From positions 783,624 through 847,623 of the forward strand of contig NZ_JZHZ01000007.1 of NCBI RefSeq assembly GCF_000963005.1: DNA of 64,000 bases. Direction: 5' to 3'. The notes below the pieces were generated by a model. The model saw nothing but the letters and a program-made list of their open reading frames with translations. It was not told where the DNA came from and made no database searches. The translations under genes and the position numbers were made by a program. How positions within the stretch are numbered: position 1 is the first letter of the stretch; every line of letters begins with the position of its first letter. This DNA comes from Xanthomonas sp. GPE 39 (GTDB taxonomy: Bacteria > Pseudomonadota > Gammaproteobacteria > Xanthomonadales > Xanthomonadaceae). Shown piece after piece: positions 57,746 to 64,000 of the stretch.

Positions 57746-59523
57746 GAAGCCTCCTGCCAGCTACGCGATAACCGCATCGCGGCGATCATCAGGCCAACGT
57801 GCGAATAGGTCTGCGGGAAATTGCCCCAGGCTTCGCCGTTGTCGAAGGCGAGGTCTTCGGAGAGCAGGCCCAGGTGATTGCGTCGCGCGAGAATGCGTTC
57901 GAACAGTTCGCGTGCCTCGGCCGTGCGCCCGATTGCGGCCAGCGCGTCGATGTACCAAAACGTGCAAATGGTGAAACTGGTTTCCGGTGCGCCGAAGTCG
58001 TCCGGTGCCACGTAGCGGTACAACGCGTCGCCGTGCTTGAGGTCGCGCCCGATTGCCTCGACCGTGGCGATGAAGCGTGGATCGTCCGCCGCGATGAAGC
58101 CGATGTCGGCCAACAGCAGCAGCGAGGCGTCCAGCCGATGGCCGTTGAAGGTGTCGGTGAAGTGGCCCAACTGCGGATTCCATGCGTCGGCCAAGACGCG
58201 TTCGCGGATGCGCTCGGCGCGCTCGCGCCAGTATGTCACTCGGTCTTCCAGTCCCAGGCGTGCGGCGATCTTGGCCAGGCGGTCGCAGGCGGCCCAGCAC
58301 ATCGCGCTGGTATAGGTATGCACTTCGGCACGGCCACGGAATTCCCATAGCCCCGCGTCGGGCACGTCGTGCAGGGCGAAGGCGTGCTCGCCCAGTGGCT
58401 CCAGACGCAGGAAGGTGTGGATGTCGCCCTGATCTTTGAGGCGAAGGTCGAAGAACAGTTGCGTGGAGGCCAGCACCACGCTGCCGTACACGTCGTGCTG
58501 CTTCTGGATCCAGGCCAGGTTGCCGCGCCGCACCGGGCCCATGCCGCGGTAGCCGGCCAGCGATGTGACCTCGTGTTCCTCCAGCGCCGCTTCGAAGCCG
58601 ATGCCGTACAGCGGTTGCAGGCTACCGTCGGTGGTGGCGATGTTGAAGATGTAGCCCAGGAACTGTTCCATGGTGCGGGTGGCGCCGAGCCGGTTCAGCG
58701 CGCGCACCACGAAGGCGGCGTCGCGCAGCCAGCAGTAGCGATAGTCCCAGTTGCGTGGCGTATCCGGTGCCTCCGGAATGGAGGTGGTCATCGCGGCGAT
58801 GATCGCGCCGCTATCCTCGTACTGGCACAGTTTCAGGGTGATTGCGCTGCGGATCACCGCGTCCTGCCAGTCCAGCGGCACTGACAGATAGCGCACCCAT
58901 TCGCGCCAATATTCCTCGGTGCGCTCCTGCGCCTCCTGGACGTAGCCGGTCAGTGAGCGGGTCAGCGATTCGTCCACGCCCAGCACCAGGTTGACCGGAT
59001 GGCTGAGCACGAACGGCAATTCGTCGCGAATGAAGCGCACCGGGACGTCGGTGGTCAGGCGTAGGGTGAAGTCCGGCAGTAGCCAGCGCACATGGTTGCT
59101 GCCCCAGGTGCTTTCGGGTGTGTTCGCGCCCCAGTCGGCCAGTGGCCGCGCCAACACCCGGATGCGTGGGTTGCCGGTCAGTGGCCGCACTTGGCGGATG
59201 ATGCTCACCGGACGGTAGAAGCGTCCATTGTTGCGCCAGCGCGGCGCGAAATCGATCACTTCCACCGACCCTCCATGCGCATCGCGCAAAACGGTGCGCA
59301 GGATCGCGGTGTTGGTCAGATACTGCTGATCGCTATCGACGAAGTCTTCCAGTTCGATGCTGAAGTCGCCGCCAGGATGCGCGCGTGGTGATAGCAGCGC
59401 GCAGAATGCGGGGTCGCCGTCGAATGCCGGCAGGCAACTCCAGACCACACTGGCGCGTTTGTCGATCAGTGCGCCGAAGCTGCCGTTGCCGATGACGCCG
59501 AGGTCGAGGTTGGGGGAGTTCAT
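57742..59523 (-). CDS. GH15 family glycoside hydrolase (glucoamylase/trehalase-like)
   Basis: The 593-residue product begins NLDLGVIGNGSFGALID and has the GH15 core with RNWDYRYCWLRDAAFVV and the second catalytic acid region FDNGEAWGNFPQTYSH. Several bacterial GH15 proteins are trehalases, and the position between otsB and otsA fits a trehalose function, though other alpha-glucosides are possible. No signal peptide is evident, so it is cytoplasmic. The ATG at 59523 coincides with the start of the conserved region. Confidence 0.9.
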   Translation of the reverse strand: MNSPNLDLGVIGNGSFGALIDKRASVVWSCLPAFDGDPAFCALLSPRAHPGGDFSIELEDFVDSDQQYLTNTAILRTVLRDAHGGSVEVIDFAPRWRNNGRFYRPVSIIRQVRPLTGNPRIRVLARPLADWGANTPESTWGSNHVRWLLPDFTLRLTTDVPVRFIRDELPFVLSHPVNLVLGVDESLTRSLTGYVQEAQERTEEYWREWVRYLSVPLDWQDAVIRSAITLKLCQYEDSGAIIAAMTTSIPEAPDTPRNWDYRYCWLRDAAFVVRALNRLGATRTMEQFLGYIFNIATTDGSLQPLYGIGFEAALEEHEVTSLAGYRGMGPVRRGNLAWIQKQHDVYGSVVLASTQLFFDLRLKDQGDIHTFLRLEPLGEHAFALHDVPDAGLWEFRGRAEVHTYTSAMCWAACDRLAKIAARLGLEDRVTYWRERAERIRERVLADAWNPQLGHFTDTFNGHRLDASLLLLADIGFIAADDPRFIATVEAIGRDLKHGDALYRYVAPDDFGAPETSFTICTFWYIDALAAIGRTAEARELFERILARRNHLGLLSEDLAFDNGEAWGNFPQTYSHVGLMIAAMRLSRSWQEAS

Positions 59524-59599
59524 GGAGTGGACGTGTCCTTGTGCGGAAAACAGGGGGCGGCGATGGTGCAGGGGGCGTGCGTGCGCGGTGGTGCCGCCT

Positions 59600-60352
59600 T
59601 CATATGGCGTTATCGCGCAGCCAGGTGTGGACGCCGTGTGGATCTGGCAGCGCGTAGGTGGCGGCGCTGTCGGCGCGGTGGCCGACCAGCACGCTCCAGC
59701 CGCCGGCCTGATTGGCGGCGGCGAAGCCGAATTCGTCGGTGAGATCGTCGCCGACGAAGACCGGGCGGCGCCCATGGAATGGCGGCTGCAGCAGCAGCGT
59801 GTTCACTGCGACACCCTTGTCGCTGCCTTCGGGAACGAATTCGATGACATGGTCGCCGGGTTGCAGGCGATAGCCGGGGAGAGTGGCGATCTGTTCGCGG
59901 GCGAAGGTCAGTATCTGCTCGGCTGCGGCCGGTGCCGCGCGCCAGTGCAGTGCCAGGCTGGCACCTTTGTCCTCGACCAGTACGCCCGGGTAGGTCTTGG
60001 CTAGCGGTGCGGCGCGGGTCTGCAGCAGATGCAGGCATGCTCCTGTGTCGGCGGATATTCTGGCGCGCGCTGTGGCATCGGCGCGTAGCTCGTGGCCGTG
60101 CAATCCGGCGGCAGGCAAGCGCAATGGCGCGAACAAGGCATCCAGTTGCGTCAGCGGACGCCCGCTGACAAGGGCGACGGCACCGCCGAGCCGTGCGTAC
60201 AGGCGGCCAATCGCATCGCGCACCTGTGGTAACAACTGCACCCGTTCGGGGTGTTCGGCGAATGGGATGAGCGTGCCATCCACGTCGAGGAACAATGCAC
60301 AGGCATCGTCCAGGTGTGGCGGCGGCGGTCGGAGGGGGCGAGCGTCTGCCAT
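59600..60352 (-). CDS. otsB: Trehalose-6-phosphate phosphatase OtsB
   Basis: The 250-residue HAD protein has ALFLDVDGTLIPFAEHP (motif I), VALVSGRPL (motif II) and RRPVFVGDDLTDEFGF (motif IV). It dephosphorylates trehalose-6-phosphate to trehalose. It is the first gene of the otsB-GH15-otsA operon, 76 bp upstream of the GH15 gene. Confidence 0.94.
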   Translation of the reverse strand: MADARPLRPPPPHLDDACALFLDVDGTLIPFAEHPERVQLLPQVRDAIGRLYARLGGAVALVSGRPLTQLDALFAPLRLPAAGLHGHELRADATARARISADTGACLHLLQTRAAPLAKTYPGVLVEDKGASLALHWRAAPAAAEQILTFAREQIATLPGYRLQPGDHVIEFVPEGSDKGVAVNTLLLQPPFHGRRPVFVGDDLTDEFGFAAANQAGGWSVLVGHRADSAATYALPDPHGVHTWLRDNAI

Positions 60353-60477
60353 TTGCCCATCATCGCCCAGCCCACGTTAGGGAGAAGTTGAGCGGGGCGG
60401 CGGCGGCGTCGCCCGCGTGGTATTCGGCTTGCCGGATGCGCCGACGTAGCGTGGCTGAAAAACCGCGGCAGTCGCTG

Positions 60478-60568
60478 CCGGGCATGCCCGGACAGCGCGC
60501 AGGAACCGCAATGTACAAAGGGGTACATGCGGTTCCGAGCACTGTCCGCGCCCGCCCGGCAGCGGGCG
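60478..60568. other. Cluster of three inverted repeats between TonB receptor and otsB
   Basis: Three adjacent structures lie in 91 bp: the palindrome CCGGGCATGCCCGG (60478-60491); a 14-bp stem with one bulged A, GGAACCGCA/TGCGGTTCC plus TGTAC/GTACA (60502-60536); and CGCCCGC/GCGGGCG (60549-60568). They are downstream of the receptor gene and about 125 bp upstream of otsB. They may be a terminator, an RNA leader or a protein-binding array. Confidence 0.5.
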
Positions 60569-60589
60569 TAGCAGTTTCGTCGGCGACTC

Positions 60590-63025
60590 TTAGAAGCTGT
60601 AGCGCACGCGTCCGTAGTAATACGCGCCATTGCTGCCGATTGGCGATAGCACGTCGTAGGGGAGGTTGCCGAAGTAGGAGATATCGCTGTTGGAGCGGTC
60701 GGCGTAGGCGTCGGTGAGATTCTGTCCACCGATGGCCACGCTCCACTGCGCGGTGAGGTGATACTCGACTTCGGCATCGAGTTGCCACTTGGCGCTGTAG
60801 GTCTGCTGCGGCGCGAAGCCACCACCGAAATCGAAGATGCGGGTGGCGCTGCCGTAGCGGCTTAGCCGGGTCTGCAACGACCAGCGCGTATCGCTCCAGT
60901 TCGCTGCCAGTTGTGCGCGGGTACGCGGTGCGGCGCCGGTCAGGGTGTTGCGTTCTTCGATGCCGAACAGCACGTAGTCCGGATTCAGTGCCAGCAACGG
61001 TGCAGGCGTGGCGACCACGTTCTGCAATTGGGTCTTGGCGTAACTCCAGGTGCCGGTGAGTTGCAGTTGGCCGTCGCCCAAGGCCTGCCGCCAGTTGCTG
61101 ACCAATTCGGCGCCACGGGTGCGGGTGTCGGCGGCGTTGACGAAGAAGTTGGCGCTTTGCAGGCCGGCAATGCCGAAGCGTTGTGCGACGAAGTCGGTCA
61201 GCGCGGTGCCGTCGATGTTTTCCGACAGGGCGATGCGTTTGTCGATGTCGATCTGGAACAGGTCCAGCGACAGGTCGAAGTGCGGATCGATGCGGCTGGT
61301 GAAGCCCAGGCTGTAGTTGACCGATTTCTCCGGTTGCAGCGTGCGTGCGCCGAGCGCTTGCGCGATCGGGTTATCGACCGACAGCAGCCGGCCTTGCAGC
61401 AGGCGTCCGGCGGCGTCGTAGCCGCTGGAGCTGGCCTCGTAGCCGATCTGGCTCAGCGACGGTGCGTGGAAGTTGTTGGAAATCGCACCGCGCAGCGCGA
61501 AGGCGGGCGCGAATTCATAGCGCGCGGCGAGCTTGCCGGTGAGTTCGCTACCAAAGTCCTGGTAATGCTCGTAGCGCGCGGCCAGATCGGTGGAGAGTTT
61601 TTCGCCGAATTGGCTGGACAGGCTGGCGTAGAGACTGGCGACATTGCGCGAGATGTCGGTTGCATCCTGCGGCGTCAGCCCGCCACCGGCCTGGGCACCG
61701 GTGGGACGGTCGGTGTAGGGGCCGGCAGCGTAGCTGGCCGGATCGCCCGGTCGGGTGCGGTAATGCTCGCGGCGCAGTTCCACGCCGGTGCCGAGCGTGT
61801 GGGTGGCGCCAGCGGCGTCGAGGCTGCGGCTCAGGTCGAGGTTGGCGACGCCTTGCTCGAAAGCGTAGTCGCCGGTCTTGAAGCGGGTCGGGCTGCCGGG
61901 GCCGAGCGAGGCGTTGAGCGAGTGTTTCAGCCGATAGGTGAAATCGTTGCGGCCATAGTCGAGGCTGGCGTCGTAGTTCCAGTCGCCCCATTGTCCGCGT
62001 GCACCGCTGACGCCTTGCACGTCGCGGTTTTCGCCCAGCGACACCGGTCGGTAACCGCTGGGGTAGACCTGCAGCCAGTTGGCGACGCTGTCGGGATAAC
62101 GGAAATAGTTGGCGCCCTGGGTGTCACGCTGGTTGTAGGTGCCGAAGAAATAGATCTCGCTGCCCTGGCCGAACGGCACTTTGCCGTTGATCCAGCCGTT
62201 GAGGTCTTTGCTGGCACCATCGCCGAGCACGTAATTGCGCTTGCCGGCCAGGGCCAGATTGGCTGGGGTTTGCGCTTCGAACGGCGGGATCTGATCGAAG
62301 CCGGCACGGTTGGTGCCGTCGTGGTGTTTCAGTTCCAGGCCGACCTTGAAGAAGCCGCCATCCTCGCCCAGACGGGTGCCGACCTTGCCGCTGGCATAGC
62401 CGGTCTGGCCGTCGGTGACGGTGCGATGGATCGGCTTCACGTCGGTATGGTTGGCGCCGTAACTGGTTTCCAGCGCGCCGCTGTCCGGATCGTCGTCCAG
62501 GATCACATTGATCACCCCGGCCACCGCGTCGGAACCGTACTGCGCGCCCGCGCCGTCGCGCAGCACTTCGATGCGCTTGATCGCGCTGATCGGAATGGCA
62601 TTGAAATCCACCGGCGTGGTGCCCTTGCCGATCTTGCTGTCGGTATTGACCAGGGCCGAGGTATGCCGGCGCTTGCCGTTGATCAGCACCAGTACCTGGT
62701 CCGGCGAGAGCCCGCGCAACTGCGCGGCGCGGACGTGGTCGGCGCCGCCGGAGTTGGATTGGCGCGGGAAATTGAATGACGGCAGCAGCGCTTGCAGCGC
62801 GCTGCCGAGTTCGCCATTGACCACGCCGGCGCGGCGGATGTCCTCGGCGCTGAGCACGTCCACCGGTGCGGTGGATTCGAGCACGGTGCGGCCGCTGGCA
62901 CGGGTGCCGGTGACGATGACCGTGTCCAGATTGGTGGCGGCGGGATCGGCCTGCTGCGCCAGAGCGGGGGCAGACAGGGCCAGGGCGATGGCCAGGCTCA
63001 GCGGCGTGGCGAACGCATACGACAT
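60590..63025 (-). CDS. TonB-dependent outer-membrane receptor
   Basis: The 811-residue product has a signal peptide (cleavage near ALAQQA) and a TonB box region LDTVIVTGTRASG. The plug contains LRGLSPDQVLVLINGKRRHTSA and IEVLRDGAGAQYGSDAVAGVINVIL, and the barrel ends in VRYSF. The plug pattern is that of the receptors often annotated with iron or vitamin uptake. AGGAGA lies upstream of ATG 63025. A perfect AT-rich inverted repeat in the divergent promoter region may be its operator. Confidence 0.88.
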   Translation of the reverse strand: MSYAFATPLSLAIALALSAPALAQQADPAATNLDTVIVTGTRASGRTVLESTAPVDVLSAEDIRRAGVVNGELGSALQALLPSFNFPRQSNSGGADHVRAAQLRGLSPDQVLVLINGKRRHTSALVNTDSKIGKGTTPVDFNAIPISAIKRIEVLRDGAGAQYGSDAVAGVINVILDDDPDSGALETSYGANHTDVKPIHRTVTDGQTGYASGKVGTRLGEDGGFFKVGLELKHHDGTNRAGFDQIPPFEAQTPANLALAGKRNYVLGDGASKDLNGWINGKVPFGQGSEIYFFGTYNQRDTQGANYFRYPDSVANWLQVYPSGYRPVSLGENRDVQGVSGARGQWGDWNYDASLDYGRNDFTYRLKHSLNASLGPGSPTRFKTGDYAFEQGVANLDLSRSLDAAGATHTLGTGVELRREHYRTRPGDPASYAAGPYTDRPTGAQAGGGLTPQDATDISRNVASLYASLSSQFGEKLSTDLAARYEHYQDFGSELTGKLAARYEFAPAFALRGAISNNFHAPSLSQIGYEASSSGYDAAGRLLQGRLLSVDNPIAQALGARTLQPEKSVNYSLGFTSRIDPHFDLSLDLFQIDIDKRIALSENIDGTALTDFVAQRFGIAGLQSANFFVNAADTRTRGAELVSNWRQALGDGQLQLTGTWSYAKTQLQNVVATPAPLLALNPDYVLFGIEERNTLTGAAPRTRAQLAANWSDTRWSLQTRLSRYGSATRIFDFGGGFAPQQTYSAKWQLDAEVEYHLTAQWSVAIGGQNLTDAYADRSNSDISYFGNLPYDVLSPIGSNGAYYYGRVRYSF

Positions 63026-63116
63026 GGGGACTCTCCTGAAACGATGACCGTGAAGACCAGCGGCGCTTCGTTTCGGGGGCGTCGCTGGTGAGTGTTGCTG
63101 CATCCATCCGGATGAA

Positions 63117-63131
63117 GCGATATATTATCGC
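63117..63131. promoter_or_regulatory. Inverted repeat GCGATA-TAT-TATCGC in a divergent promoter
   Basis: A perfect 6-bp inverted repeat with 3-bp spacer lies in an AT-rich patch between the leftward TonB receptor and the rightward DUF3574 lipoprotein gene. It looks like an operator; it does not match the Fur consensus well. Confidence 0.45.
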
Positions 63132-63260
63132 AATTTTAACGTGATGCGTGTGTCGTGGATTCACGTCATCGGGCAGGTGCCATGGCGGGTGGTGATTGGG
63201 CTGCGGCAGACCTGCTTTACCATCGCGCTCCTTACCTGCATTCCGACCGAGATCCTGCCG

Positions 63261-63743
63261 ATGCTGCACCGTGCCCCCTTGTTTGCTGTCCTCCTTGCTC
63301 TGACCGCCTGCACTGGCGTCGCGCCTTCGGCCTCCACCGCCGCACCGGGTGCGGTCAGCGCCGCGTTGCAGGGCGATGCCGCCCGCCCGGCGCAGGCCAA
63401 GGGGTGGGTGCGCAGCGAGTTGTATTTCGGCGTCGGTGAGGAGCAAGGTCCGGCCAATCGCCCGCAGGCCGAGCCGATCAGCGCGGCGCGCTGGCGCGCG
63501 TTCCTGGATAAAGAGGTCACCCCGCGCTTCCCCGATGGCCTGACCGTGTTCGATGCCTACGGCCAGTGGTTGTTTCGCGGCGCCAAGGAGCCGAACCGGC
63601 TCAACACCAAGGTGCTGGTGATCCTGCACGAAGATACGCCGCAGCGTCGCGCGGATATCGAGGCGATCCGGCTGGCATGGAAGCAGGCCACCGGACACCA
63701 GTCGGTGCTGTGGGCGCGGCAGGCGGTGGAGGTGTCGTTTTGA
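63261..63743 (+). CDS. DUF3574 lipoprotein
   Basis: The 160-residue product has a signal with lipobox LTAC (ALLALTACTG) and a DUF3574 domain, starting WVRSELYFGVGEEQG and containing RWRAFLDKEVTPRFPDGLTVFDAYGQW. The function is unknown. ATG 63261 fits the short lipoprotein signal. It is divergent from the TonB receptor. Confidence 0.82.
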   Translation: MLHRAPLFAVLLALTACTGVAPSASTAAPGAVSAALQGDAARPAQAKGWVRSELYFGVGEEQGPANRPQAEPISAARWRAFLDKEVTPRFPDGLTVFDAYGQWLFRGAKEPNRLNTKVLVILHEDTPQRRADIEAIRLAWKQATGHQSVLWARQAVEVSF

Positions 63744-63855
63744 TGGCCGTGATGCCTCACTGGCTGGTTGTGAGCCAGACATGCCGCAGCGCTGCGTGTT
63801 CGGCTGAGCGAATGTGTGGCGTAACGCGCACGGTCATTGCTGCGGTCGCTCTGCC

Positions 63856-64000
63856 ATGACCCTCGCGTCGGTGTCCTCGGTCACGCGGCCGCGTTGGTTC
63901 GTCGCGGGCGATCTCAATGGTTTCTTCGGCCTGGTGGTTGATAATCTGTCGATCCTCGGTTTCATCACTCTGGCGCTGGTCGGGATGTTCCAGTTCCCGG
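63856..64000 (+). CDS. N-terminal part of a membrane permease (cut by window edge)
   Basis: The 48 visible codons start MTLASVSSVTRPRWFVAGDL, followed by NGFFGLVVDNLSILGFIT and LALVGMFQFP, two hydrophobic segments. The AGDLNGFFGLVVDNLS start resembles xanthine/uracil permease-like (NCS2) transporters. Too little is present to be certain. Confidence 0.5.
   Translation, partial: MTLASVSSVTRPRWFVAGDLNGFFGLVVDNLSILGFITLALVGMFQFP

Noticed and set aside
60911-62779. 622-codon plus-strand frame opposite the fourth TonB receptor
   Set aside because: It is a shadow of the receptor gene; the sense product carries all receptor signatures.

Overview
The window is chromosomal DNA of a Xanthomonas-type gammaproteobacterium (family Xanthomonadaceae). 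The evidence is high GC content, four TonB-dependent receptors, type IV pilus genes in the order pilS/pilR, pilB, pilA, pilC, pilD, coaE, a ColR/ColS-type two-component pair next to rimK, and parts of a bacteria-killing (X-T4SS-like) type IV secretion system. I did not assign a species.

Layout. 1-3.6 kb (minus strand): virD4 coupling protein, a small lipoprotein, and a muramidase-like effector gene that is interrupted by an in-frame TAA and runs off the left edge. 4.0-12.1 kb (plus): a scavenging cluster of two TonB receptors, a secreted nucleoside hydrolase, a HAD hydrolase and a secreted glycerophosphodiester phosphodiesterase. 12.4-20 kb: stress and housekeeping genes (peroxiredoxin, Hsp20, CbpA, PilH-like regulator, YhdH-type reductase, HflK/HflC, PurA). 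20.3-25 kb: a Tat-exported phospholipase C with a possible PHO box, convergent with a third TonB receptor. 25.3-28.7 kb: RimK, a candidate small RNA with C-rich loops, and a ColRS/VgrRS-like pair. 28.7-37.4 kb: coaE and the type IV pilus block, with a sigma-54 promoter in front of pilA. 37.7-39.8 kb: sucCD. 40.3-45.0 kb: an accessory island with two tandem lipoprotein (putative immunity) genes, a truncated copy of an effector 5' end between them, a full DUF2235 phospholipase-type effector, and a small gene split by a stop codon. 45.2-52.7 kb: nadE, then an ergothioneine-type cluster (egtD, egtB, a class-V aminotransferase-fold enzyme) followed by an ABC importer with fused binding protein and permease. 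52.9-56.2 kb: bamD, rluD, pgeF and a DUF4166 gene. 56.4-60.4 kb: a trehalose operon otsB-GH15-otsA. 60.6-64 kb: a fourth TonB receptor, a DUF3574 lipoprotein and the start of a permease.

How the genes work together. The most unusual content is the interbacterial-killing material at 0-3.6 and 40-45 kb. VirD4 would recruit effectors to the secretion channel. Both effector genes share an almost identical peptidoglycan-binding module, and each sits just downstream of a lipoprotein gene that probably encodes its immunity protein. At the second locus a 917-bp tandem duplication has doubled the immunity gene and left a 47-codon scar of the effector start. Elsewhere the PilS/PilR pair, the sigma-54 box and the pil genes form one regulatory and assembly unit. 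The phospholipase C, the diesterase and neighbouring receptors look like phosphorus scavenging. The egt genes next to an OpuC-like transporter suggest that synthesis and uptake of a betaine-type thiol are linked.
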